A stretch of 17,816 bases of DNA from Euryarchaeota archaeon UBA495 (GTDB lineage Archaea > Thermoplasmatota > Poseidoniia > Poseidoniales > Poseidoniaceae). The stretch spans positions 528 to 18,343 of the forward strand of contig DALQ01000027.1 in NCBI GenBank assembly GCA_002496845.1, read 5' to 3'. A program made the position numbers and the translations under genes. Of the stretch, positions 1 through 6,713 are shown in pieces (position 1 is the first letter of the stretch; every line of letters starts with the position of its first letter). Below the pieces are notes generated by a model. That model ran no database searches. It saw nothing but the letters and a program-made list of their open reading frames with translations, and was not told the origin of the DNA.

Positions 1-1
1 C

Positions 2-1219
2 CAACCTGAAGTGAACATCGGCTTGGTCGGGCACGTCGACCACGGCAAGACCACCTTGACGCAAGCCCTGTCAGGTGTCTGGACGGACACGCACTCCGAA
101 GAACGGAAGCGCGGCATCTCCATCAAACTCGGCTACGCTGACACGGCCTTCTACAAGACCGAAGAAGGCGCTCATTACCCCCTTGGACGACGCCCCGATG
201 GCGGCAAGGACGATGATGAAGAACTCCTCCGTGTCGTTTCCTTTGTTGACGCGCCGGGCCACGAGACGCTGATGGCCATCATGATCACCGGTGCATCGCT
301 GATGGACGGTGCCCTTCTGATGGTGGCTGCCAACGAGACCTGCCCGCAACCTCAGACCCGTGAACACCTCATGGCGCTGGAAATTGCAGGCATTGAGAAC
401 ATCGTGGTGGTCCAGAACAAGATCGACTTGGTGTCCCGTGAACGGGCGCTTGAGTCGCACGCGGAAATCAAAGAATTCCTCAAGGGCACGATCGCAGAAG
501 ACGCGCCGATCATCCCTGTATCGGCCCACCACGACGTCAACTTGGACGTCCTCATTTCGGCCATTGAAGCCTTCATTCCTACACCAGACCGCTCTGCGGA
601 CGTGCGCAGCGTCATGCACGTCGCCCGTTCCTTCGACATCAATCGACCAGGGACACGCCCCGGCAAGATGCGCGGAGGCGTCATTGGCGGAAGCATCGTT
701 GAAGGAACGTTTTCGATCGGTGACGAGGTGCAAATCGCTCCAGGGCGCCGCATCGGCGAAGGCAACAAAGCCGTGTGGCAGCCCATTGAAGCGACCATCA
801 GCAGCATTCAGGGAGGCGGCTTGAACCTCGACACCGCTCACGCCGGAGGCTTGGTGGGCATCGCGACCAAACTCGACCCTGCAACGACCACGGCCGACAA
901 CCTCAGCGGGCAGGTCATTGCCCTGCGCGGTGAATTGCCCGGGATTCATGACACCATTCGCGTTGAGGTGGACCTCATGGACACCATGGTGGCCGGGGAC
1001 GGAGAGGCACCTGAACCCGTGCACCGTCTTCGAAACAACGAGATGCTGATGCTCAACGTGGCCACGGCCACCTCCGTTGGTGTTGTCAAGAACGTCGAGA
1101 AAAACAAGGCCACGCTCCAACTTCGCCTCCCCATCTGCGCCGATGAAGGTCAGCGTGTTTCCATTTCTCGACGGACAGGCTCCCGCTGGCGCCTCATCGG
1201 CCACGCGACCATCGTCTGA
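2..1219 (+). CDS. eif2g: Translation initiation factor aIF2 subunit gamma (5' end outside window)
   Basis: This is the GTPase core of the archaeal aIF2 heterotrimer, which brings initiator Met-tRNA to the small ribosomal subunit in the cytoplasm. Numbered from the GTG at 11, the G1 loop GHVDHGKTT is at 7-15, DAPGH at 80-84, NKID at 136-139 and the G5 Ser-Ala at 171-172. Beta-barrel domains II and III follow and end with the usual Arg-Trp-Arg-Leu-Ile-Gly region. The frame stays open upstream of the GTG and reads Gln-Pro-Glu-Val-Asn-Ile-Gly, which is the conserved family N-terminus. The real start is therefore before base 1, and the GTG at 11 is an internal valine. With about 405 residues seen, only a few are missing against the usual ~410. 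The four cysteines of the family zinc knuckle are absent: residues 45-70 are an acidic, glycine-rich loop instead. A PIN-domain gene follows 9 bp downstream. Confidence 0.96.
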   Translation, partial: QPEVNIGLVGHVDHGKTTLTQALSGVWTDTHSEERKRGISIKLGYADTAFYKTEEGAHYPLGRRPDGGKDDDEELLRVVSFVDAPGHETLMAIMITGASLMDGALLMVAANETCPQPQTREHLMALEIAGIENIVVVQNKIDLVSRERALESHAEIKEFLKGTIAEDAPIIPVSAHHDVNLDVLISAIEAFIPTPDRSADVRSVMHVARSFDINRPGTRPGKMRGGVIGGSIVEGTFSIGDEVQIAPGRRIGEGNKAVWQPIEATISSIQGGGLNLDTAHAGGLVGIATKLDPATTTADNLSGQVIALRGELPGIHDTIRVEVDLMDTMVAGDGEAPEPVHRLRNNEMLMLNVATATSVGVVKNVEKNKATLQLRLPICADEGQRVSISRRTGSRWRLIGHATIV

Positions 1220-1228
1220 GGCGGAAAC

Positions 1229-1594
1229 GTGGACCTGATCATCGACGCATGCGGTTGGACCGCAGCTGTGGATGCCAACGTCAACCTCGATCACGCCTTG
1301 CTTCCTCTGGTCGGCCGTCCAACGTGGCTCGTTCCAGAGGGCGTGCGAGAAGAACTGGGTGCCATCGACCTCCAACGCAGAGGACTGCTGTTGGCTTTGC
1401 TTGACCAACGGGCTACGGTGGTCGAAGCACCCGAAGAAGGGCTGCATCCCGACGACCACATTGTCGACTTGGCCGTGCAACGCCGCGCGGCCACCCTCAC
1501 CGTGGACCGAGGCCTGAAAGGACGCCTGATCCAAGCGGGATGCGCTGTCATCGAAGTGGTCGATGGCCACCGTCTTCGCCGAATCGACCCCTAA
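1229..1594 (+). CDS. PIN-domain protein, Fcf1/Utp24-like putative RNase
   Basis: This 121-residue protein has the length and layout of a single PIN domain, a metal-dependent RNase fold. Acidic residues sit where the fold places its metal ligands: Asp6 after strand 1 (LIIDAC), Glu41/Glu42 in a VPEGVREEL segment, Asp76/Asp80 in DDHIVDLA, and Asp93 in LTVDRGLK. A PIN protein of the Fcf1/Utp24 type (implicated in rRNA processing) commonly sits next to aIF2 gamma in archaea, and that context favours this call over a VapC toxin. No antitoxin-like gene precedes it. Translation starts at GTG 1229, with a GAGG Shine-Dalgarno at 1218-1221 that overlaps the aIF2 gamma stop, so the two are probably cotranscribed. 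The TAA stop overlaps the TAG of the convergent gene by two bases. The substrate is unknown. Confidence 0.8.
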   Translation: MDLIIDACGWTAAVDANVNLDHALLPLVGRPTWLVPEGVREELGAIDLQRRGLLLALLDQRATVVEAPEEGLHPDDHIVDLAVQRRAATLTVDRGLKGRLIQAGCAVIEVVDGHRLRRIDP

Positions 1595-1896
1595 GGGAGC
1601 GTGAACAGGACATCGTCGTCGTGACCGTCCAAAAGACGCAAGCGAACACCGGCATCGATCCAAGCGTGCGCGTAATTGATTGCGCCAAAAGCACGAACAA
1701 GGTCGCCGGTCTTCAGAAAGTGCGCAGCGTCGGAGGCGTAGTCGTCAGCCATACGCATCAGGCGTTGAAGGTCCAACCACGCAGCCGTGCCTTCTTCGGG
1801 AATTGGCGTGGCTTTCGCCCGGGCGCGGGCGGTCAAGTCCAGGTACCGTTGCACGCGTTCGGGGGTCACCTCCGTGGGGTGATCTCCGTCAGTCAT
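1591..1896 (-). CDS. DUF357 family protein
   Basis: This 101-residue, mostly helical protein resembles the archaeal DUF357 family. Its features are an N-terminal RVQRYLDLTARA helix, a central helix with MADDYASDAAHFLKTGD, and the typical AFGAINYAHAWIDAGVRL segment near the C-terminus. The family is widespread in archaea and has no firmly established function. The frame is open up to 2133, but the ATG at 1896 is preferred. It has a GGTGA Shine-Dalgarno at 1902-1906 with five-base spacing, it overlaps the upstream beta-propeller gene by only 8 bp, and the protein then matches the short family length. It is the last gene of a three-gene minus-strand operon. Confidence 0.75.
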   Translation of the reverse strand: MTDGDHPTEVTPERVQRYLDLTARARAKATPIPEEGTAAWLDLQRLMRMADDYASDAAHFLKTGDLVRAFGAINYAHAWIDAGVRLRLLDGHDDDVLFTLP

Positions 1897-2929
1897 CCAC
1901 ATCACCATCCAAGCGGCGAACGCGTTCCACGTCCTCTTCTCGGCCAAGGGCCTCGTAATGCAATGCTGCGGTGGACCAGTCGGCCCGTTCCTCGGCCTCC
2001 ACGGCCGCGTCGAATCGCCTACGGCGCTGGGCCCAGTCGGCTGCACGACGACCGTCGGCGACCAACGCGCGACGGGCCTCGCGTTCAATCCGTTCTCGCT
2101 CGCCGCCGTACCAGGAACGAATGAGACCGTCACGGCTTGCTCCGAACAAGGTCTCGTCCCCGTCCCCTGCGAGCAGCAAGACGGGGTCGCTCATCACCGT
2201 CCCTTCGTGAACCATGTGTCCCTCTGGGGCCATGATGATGCGCCCATCAAGCTCTAGCAAGACCCAGCCACCGGCCATTCTGGCCGCAGCCGTTGGCTCG
2301 AGCACCTCGCTTTCAAGCCGATCAAGGCGGTCCCAACCTGACGAGCCGGGGACGCCTCGATGCAGAAGACCGTCGGCGCCACGCAGCAACAATCCGTCAC
2401 GTTCCAAGGACGAAACCCACGTCCAGCGCTCTTCGCCGAACGTGGCGAGGTCCTCGCCGCTGCCGACATGCACCAGACGAAGGCATCCGTCCTGATCGTG
2501 AACGATGACCTGGTCACGGTCCAGCCAGCCGAGCAATCCCCGAACGGGAGCGCGAGCGGCACGGGAGCGTCCACGGCCCTCTTTTGTGAACAGGTGAAGG
2601 TCGCCTTCGCGCCCTGAGGCGAGCCAGCCTCCACCTGGGCGCGCAAGGAGGGATGAGAAGCCACGGCTGACCGCTCGTCCTTCGTTCACCGGGGTGCCGT
2701 CTTCGAACCGATGGACGGTGAAACCGTGAGCGGCAAGGACGCCGAGATGGGCGCCAGCGACCACGACGTTGTGTGGCGTGAAGAGAAGATCGTGGGTCCA
2801 ACGATGGGCGCCGTCATCAGAAAGCAGCGTCAATCGACGTTCGTGCCCCACCACGCACCACCCGCGACCGGCGGTAAGGGACGCCACAGGAGCGCTGATT
2901 TTGGTGGACCATGCAGGAGTCCATGCCAT
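1889..2929 (-). CDS. Beta-propeller (WD40/PQQ-like) repeat protein with helical C-terminus
   Basis: This is a 346-residue protein. Residues 1 to about 275 hold repeated strand-rich units of about 40 residues with motifs such as LTLLSDDGAHRW, GWLASGREGDLHLF, VIVHDQDGCLRLV and TLFGASRDGLIRSW. That pattern is characteristic of a WD40- or PQQ-like beta-propeller. From about 278 on it turns into charged amphipathic helices ending in a TPR-like segment (ADWSTAALHYEALGREEDVERV). There is no signal peptide or membrane segment, so a cytoplasmic scaffold or binding role is likely. The ATG at 2929 shares one base with the TGA of the upstream AAA-like gene (TGATG). It follows a strong GGAGGTGA Shine-Dalgarno at 2936-2943, so translation is tightly coupled. 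I do not recognise a specific family, and propellers alone do not define a function. Confidence 0.72.
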   Translation of the reverse strand: MAWTPAWSTKISAPVASLTAGRGWCVVGHERRLTLLSDDGAHRWTHDLLFTPHNVVVAGAHLGVLAAHGFTVHRFEDGTPVNEGRAVSRGFSSLLARPGGGWLASGREGDLHLFTKEGRGRSRAARAPVRGLLGWLDRDQVIVHDQDGCLRLVHVGSGEDLATFGEERWTWVSSLERDGLLLRGADGLLHRGVPGSSGWDRLDRLESEVLEPTAAARMAGGWVLLELDGRIIMAPEGHMVHEGTVMSDPVLLLAGDGDETLFGASRDGLIRSWYGGERERIEREARRALVADGRRAADWAQRRRRFDAAVEAEERADWSTAALHYEALGREEDVERVRRLDGDVDD

Positions 2930-4593
2930 CAGGCCTCACCTCCAAGCAGGTTCCAGGCTTTGAGTTGGGCACGGGCGGCCGTTGAGAGGGTAAACACACG
3001 TGATCGACCTCGTTGAGCGACGTCCAACACCCCGTCCTTGTGGAGGGCATTGCACACTTGCGACAGCCGAGCACGTTTGATGCCCAAGCGGGCCAACAGT
3101 GTTTCATCGGAAGGAGAAACCTCTCGCTGGCTGGCGGCTTCAACCACGACGGCTTGACCTGAATTGAGTTCCTTGAGCGCTTGCACTCGGAGTGGACGGT
3201 GCTGCAAGGCCCCCGCGTGCGGCATGCCCAACCGCGCGAGGGCTTCAGCCAAACCATGAATGGGGGATGCGGTGGGTGCCGTGGTCTCCGTCAGGGCCTG
3301 TTTGAGCAGGAGAAGCACGTTTTGGTCCCATGCAGGTTGTGTGGCGTCAACGGGCGCAGAGACCCGAACGCCGGATGCGGATTGTGACGTCGCGCCCGTA
3401 GCGGTCGTCTTCGGGGTATTGTCCGTGTACTCCCACGATTTGTCTTCGGGGTCTTCGGAAGGAGGTTCCGAGGAAGAAAGATGCGACGATGCGGCTGCCT
3501 GGTTGGTTGCGGCGATGGAACGCTGAGCGATGCGGCCAAAGGGTGACGAAGCCTCCACTTGAGACACCAACGGCTCCAAAGGAGGTGCTTGGCTCGGTTG
3601 CGGCACCTCAGGAGCAGGCTCAAACGCGTCGGATTCGTCTGGAACCATTGGCTCTGGTTCAACACGCTTGAAATCCTCCATCCAAGTCGGATCCGTCTCG
3701 ACAAGGTCGTCCAACGAGGGGCGGATGGGCGGGGGAGCATCTTGCTCTCGTGCGCCTTCCAAATCGTCCATGTCCAATTCCAAACCCTTGGCGGGCTGAC
3801 CTGGCGTCCAGCCGTCCAAATGGGGCTCGTTCACACTTTCTTGCGGAAGGGAACTCGGTCGACGCTCGCCGCGTTGCTGCGCGACGTAATGGGCGCTCAT
3901 GGCCCGAAGGAGATCCCGGGGGTGGCGCTGAACGCCTCCCAAGTGTTCCTGAATCCAGGCGGTTCGAGGACGCCATCCCAGTTGGTTTTGGCGGCGGACG
4001 CGAACGTCGATCATCGTGGCGATGTCCTCATCAGTGAAGGGTTTCAACGCGAACTCCTCCAAGAAGCGAACCTCGAGTGCGGGTCCGAGACGTGCGGCGT
4101 GTTCGGGCGTGGCGATGACAACAATCAGCGCATCAAGGCGCTCCAAGTACGACATCGACTTGGAAAGAATCTGGGGCAGGTGCTCTCCGTCAAGCACGGG
4201 GAGGTCAAGCACGATCAGGGCCTGCCCATGGTCCCTACGCAGCGTTTGAATCAGCATGTCCGTGGCTTGACTTGGCCCAGAGGGTGGTTCGCCACCGATC
4301 AGGCCCTGGTGAATTTGTTTCAACAGGTCCGCTGCAGGTTGCATCGGATCCACATCCACCACGTGGACGGAGCGTTGCAAGCTCCCTTTCAGAACACGCA
4401 TCAAGGACGTGCGCCCCGAACCAGAGGGACCGGTGAGGAGCAGAAGACGTGCATCGTTGCCTTCTTGGAGGAACCAACGAAGGTTCTGAAGGACTTCGTC
4501 ACGAGCAACAAGAAGGTCAGCGTCGCTCCCCTCAAGCGGCTTTCGACCGAACGGGTTTCTCGTCACGTGCGGGAAACCCTCCGAGGGCATCAT
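2929..4593 (-). CDS. AAA+/Orc-like P-loop protein with degenerate Walker motifs and winged-helix tail
   Basis: This is a 554-residue protein. Residues 12-240 look like an AAA_16/Orc1-Cdc6-like nucleotide-binding module: an NPFGRKP entry, a P-loop at 55-63 (GPSGSGRTS), a Walker B-like strand at 125-131 (ALIVLDL), a sensor-like strand LIVVIATP, and a helical lid around 186-240. The P-loop lysine is replaced by Arg61 and the Walker B glutamate by Leu131, so hydrolysis may be weak or absent. Residues 245 to about 420 are an acidic, Pro/Ser-rich linker that looks disordered. The last ~60 residues form a winged-helix-like unit (LARLGIKRARLSQVCNAL, then a wing with RGRSRVF), which suggests DNA binding. 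The start is the ATG at 4593: a TATA box about 27 bases upstream places transcription start on it, and no Shine-Dalgarno precedes it. A TTG at 4605 extends the frame by four codons but is less likely. It is the first gene of the operon. Role unknown. Confidence 0.7.
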   Translation of the reverse strand: MMPSEGFPHVTRNPFGRKPLEGSDADLLVARDEVLQNLRWFLQEGNDARLLLLTGPSGSGRTSLMRVLKGSLQRSVHVVDVDPMQPAADLLKQIHQGLIGGEPPSGPSQATDMLIQTLRRDHGQALIVLDLPVLDGEHLPQILSKSMSYLERLDALIVVIATPEHAARLGPALEVRFLEEFALKPFTDEDIATMIDVRVRRQNQLGWRPRTAWIQEHLGGVQRHPRDLLRAMSAHYVAQQRGERRPSSLPQESVNEPHLDGWTPGQPAKGLELDMDDLEGAREQDAPPPIRPSLDDLVETDPTWMEDFKRVEPEPMVPDESDAFEPAPEVPQPSQAPPLEPLVSQVEASSPFGRIAQRSIAATNQAAASSHLSSSEPPSEDPEDKSWEYTDNTPKTTATGATSQSASGVRVSAPVDATQPAWDQNVLLLLKQALTETTAPTASPIHGLAEALARLGMPHAGALQHRPLRVQALKELNSGQAVVVEAASQREVSPSDETLLARLGIKRARLSQVCNALHKDGVLDVAQRGRSRVFTLSTAARAQLKAWNLLGGEA

Positions 4594-4614
4594 GCTCGGC
4601 GCCAACCAAAAGCG

Positions 4615-4623
4615 AGTATATCA
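4615..4623 (-). promoter_or_regulatory. Archaeal TATA box for the AAA-like operon (leaderless)
   Basis: On the minus strand this reads GATATACTC, centred near 4620, in an otherwise G+C-rich setting. The ATG at 4593 lies about 27 bases downstream, the usual archaeal distance from TATA centre to transcription start, so the mRNA would begin at or next to the start codon. The lack of a Shine-Dalgarno before that ATG agrees with a leaderless transcript. Confidence 0.6.
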
Positions 4624-4653
4624 TCCTTGACCGAACGAGCGGCCGCACAAGTC

Positions 4654-4757
4654 GCGTTAGCGTACGTTAATCCGTACGCGGAAGGGCTGTTTTTGCGGAG
4701 GAGTAACGCATCTTAGCGCTTGTTCAACGCCTCGTTAACGCGTTAGTTGAGCGTTAA
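4654..4757. repeat. Cluster of CGTTA/TAACG motifs in divergent intergenic region
   Basis: CGTTA or its complement TAACG occurs at 4655-4659, 4665-4669, 4704-4708, 4733-4737 (within the 8-bp palindrome CGTTAACG, 4733-4740), 4741-4745 and 4752-4756. Six sites in about 100 bp is well above what I would expect by chance. They lie between the divergent starts of the AAA-like operon (4593) and HMG-CoA reductase (4800). They may be regulator or initiator binding sites. The rest of the 206-bp interval holds no gene I can support. Confidence 0.45.
4660..4679. repeat. Perfect 7-bp inverted repeat (GCGTACG/CGTACGC), candidate operator
   Basis: The arms GCGTACG (4660-4666) and CGTACGC (4673-4679) are exact reverse complements separated by six A+T-rich bases (TTAATC). 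The site lies in the divergent intergenic region, upstream of the TATA box of the minus-strand operon. Arm length and spacing suit a dimeric regulator. No regulator can be named from sequence. Confidence 0.5.
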
Positions 4758-4799
4758 TCTCGCCGGTGGGTTCATGCTTTTCAGGGACTGCCACCCACC

Positions 4800-6101
4800 A
4801 TGCCTGCCCGGAGCAGCCGCCTCTCGGGGTTCTACCGACTCAGCGTTGAGGAACGGCGGAAGGCCCTCCTCGAGGTGACCGACCTCAGCGAGGAGGCCGT
4901 GAATGCCTTGGCCTCAGCCGATGCGTTGAGTGAAGAAGCGGCCGATCACATGATTGAGAACGTCGTGGGGCGGTTCGTCCTCCCGGTCGGCTTGGCCACG
5001 AATTTCATCGTCGATGGCGAGGAGTACCTCATTCCCTTCGTCCTTGAGGAGTCCAGCGTCGTGGCTGCTGCGTCCAACATGGCACGCCGATGCAGGGACA
5101 CAGGTGGTTTCGTCAGCAGCAACGACCCTCCCGTCATGATCGCCCAAGTGCAAGTGTTGGACGTCGAGGACCTCGATGCGGCTGAATCCGCCGTGATGGG
5201 CGCTGAAGAGGAACTGATGCGCATGTGCAACGACCGCCCTTCCACCATGATTCGGCTCGGTGGTGGCCTGAAGCGCATCACCTGCCACCGCATTCCGACG
5301 GACCTCGGCACGATGTTCGTGGTTCACCTGCACGTTGACGTCCGCGACGCGATGGGCGCCAACGCCGTCAACACCATGGCGGAACTTGTCGCACCACGCA
5401 TTGAAGCCCTCACCGGCGGGCGTGTCTTGCTACGAATCCTGTCCAATCTGGCCACTGAGCGCATGGCCCGCGTCGAGGCACGGTTCAGCCCCGAAGCCAT
5501 GTCCGATGACGGCGATGCATCTCAGGGTGCTGAAGTCATCTCTGGCATCATTGAGGCCTACCATTTTGCAGCCTCGGACCCCTACCGTGCAGCGACGCAC
5601 AACAAGGGCGTCATGAACGCGATCAGTGCCGTCGCCATCGCCTGCGGCCAAGACTGGCGAGCCATCGAAGCCGGATGCCACGCCTGGGCTGCGGTGCGAA
5701 CCGGCCGTTACGCTTCGATGACCGAATGGGAGGTTGACGACGACGGGTTCCTCATTGGACGCCTTGAAACGCCCATGGCCGTGGGCACCGTTGGCGGAGC
5801 AAGCAGGGTCCACCCCACAGCACGTGCGTGCTTGGAGCTCCTTGGCATCGAATCCGCAGACCGTCTTGCCGCCGTGATGGCAGCCTCAGGACTGGCACAA
5901 AACTTGGGCGCACTGCGTGCCTTGTCCACCAGCGGCATCCAAGCCGGACACATGCGATTGCATGCCCGGAACATGGCTGTAAGCGCTGGCGCGGTCGGTC
6001 CGGAAATCGAAGAGGTGGCAGCCCGCTTGGCCACATGGGAAGGCCCACGAACACAAACAACGGCCGAGGAAATCCTCTCGATGCTCAGGCAAGGCGCCTG
6101 A
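4800..6101 (+). CDS. mvaA: Hydroxymethylglutaryl-CoA reductase, class II
   Basis: The enzyme reduces HMG-CoA to mevalonate, the committed step toward isoprenoid membrane lipids in archaea. The 433-residue length and sequence match the class II (Pseudomonas mevalonii/Archaeoglobus) type. It begins SGFYRLSVEERRKAL, has ENVVGRF (53-59), and carries the four catalytic positions in class II context: Glu84 in EESSVVAA, Lys269 in THNKGVMN, Asp285 in GQDWRA, and His388 in GHMRLHARN. There is no N-terminal membrane domain, so it is soluble. Class II enzymes often prefer NADH, but cofactor choice cannot be read here. The close match to bacterial motifs suggests old transfer from bacteria. No clear Shine-Dalgarno precedes the ATG. 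A weak A+T-rich stretch at 4771-4781 is the only TATA candidate about 25 bases upstream. Its TGA abuts the stop of the convergent scpB. Confidence 0.95.
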   Translation: MPARSSRLSGFYRLSVEERRKALLEVTDLSEEAVNALASADALSEEAADHMIENVVGRFVLPVGLATNFIVDGEEYLIPFVLEESSVVAAASNMARRCRDTGGFVSSNDPPVMIAQVQVLDVEDLDAAESAVMGAEEELMRMCNDRPSTMIRLGGGLKRITCHRIPTDLGTMFVVHLHVDVRDAMGANAVNTMAELVAPRIEALTGGRVLLRILSNLATERMARVEARFSPEAMSDDGDASQGAEVISGIIEAYHFAASDPYRAATHNKGVMNAISAVAIACGQDWRAIEAGCHAWAAVRTGRYASMTEWEVDDDGFLIGRLETPMAVGTVGGASRVHPTARACLELLGIESADRLAAVMAASGLAQNLGALRALSTSGIQAGHMRLHARNMAVSAGAVGPEIEEVAARLATWEGPRTQTTAEEILSMLRQGA

Positions 6102-6704
6102 TCACTCGTCTTCGCCGACGGGGAGAACGGCCTGAACCGTACCGTCCACCTGCTCCTCTTCGACGACCACGCTGCCAAGCACGTCGTCAAGAATGCCAGA
6201 ATCGGCCACCTGTTCACGGAACCAGGCTCGGACCTTGGCCCGGTCGGTGTGGGGGCAGCCAAACACTTCCGAAAAACGGCGCGTGGTGGACAAACGACGG
6301 GTGTTTCCGTCCCGTCGACGTTGAATCATCCCTGCTTGAGCCAATTCACGCACGTGATCGTAAGCACGCTGACCGAGCATGTCCACCAAACGTGACTGTG
6401 GCATGGGCTGATGGTAGGCGATGAGCGACGCCGCCTTGAGCAAGCGAGGAGGAAGGTCGGTTTTCGTTTCCCGGGGAAGGTGGGCCGCGACCTTCGGTTT
6501 CACTTCCATGGCCCATCGGCCACCGACTTCGGCGAGATGCAAAGCGCCTCGGCGCCGTTTGAGGGACCCTTGGAGCTGCTCAAGCGCTGCCGTGACTTCG
6601 TCCACCTCATAGCCGAGGGTTTCGGCGATGTCTGAAGCAGACAAGGAACGTCCTGCTGCGAACAGTTGGGCTTCGAGCAAGAGTTCCAACGGTGTTTCCG
6701 TCAT
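6102..6704 (-). CDS. scpB: Segregation and condensation protein B (ScpB)
   Basis: This 200-residue protein is the kite subunit of the SMC-ScpA-ScpB complex, which binds as a dimer to the ScpA kleisin and helps organise and segregate the chromosome. The sequence shows the two tandem winged-helix domains of the family. The first begins LEAQLFAAGRSLSASDIAE. The second contains SLIAYHQPMPQSRL, the ScpB hallmark around IAYxQP, followed by GMIQRRRDGNTRRLSTT and FSEVFG. A short acidic tail follows residue 165. The ATG at 6704 has a GAGGTGA Shine-Dalgarno at 6709-6715 that overlaps the scpA stop. The gap from scpA is 9 bp, so this is the last gene of the smc operon. Its stop directly abuts that of HMG-CoA reductase (TGATCA). 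Confidence 0.92.
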   Translation of the reverse strand: MTETPLELLLEAQLFAAGRSLSASDIAETLGYEVDEVTAALEQLQGSLKRRRGALHLAEVGGRWAMEVKPKVAAHLPRETKTDLPPRLLKAASLIAYHQPMPQSRLVDMLGQRAYDHVRELAQAGMIQRRRDGNTRRLSTTRRFSEVFGCPHTDRAKVRAWFREQVADSGILDDVLGSVVVEEEQVDGTVQAVLPVGEDE

Positions 6705-6713
6705 TTCGTCACC

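Noticed and set aside
1229..1594. VapC toxin of a toxin-antitoxin pair
   Set aside because: No antitoxin-like gene precedes it, and the fixed position after aIF2 gamma fits the Fcf1-like PIN group better.
71..1663. Long open frame on the minus strand opposite aIF2 gamma and the PIN gene
   Set aside because: It lies antisense to two well-supported genes, its translation is rich in His, Arg and Gly with no recognisable domain, and it reflects the codon bias of a G+C-rich gene read backwards.
1897..2133. 79-residue extension of the DUF357 gene
   Set aside because: It overlaps the propeller gene, is Pro/Arg-rich without similarity to the family, and the ATG at 1896 has a proper Shine-Dalgarno.
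3559..4716. Plus-strand open frame opposite the AAA-like gene
   Set aside because: It is antisense to a protein with clear P-loop and winged-helix features, runs across that gene's promoter, and shows no motif.
4594..4799. Replication origin as a firm call
   Set aside because: A motif cluster next to an Orc-like gene is suggestive, but there is no recognisable ORB element or clear A+T-rich unwinding region. It is kept only as a hypothesis.
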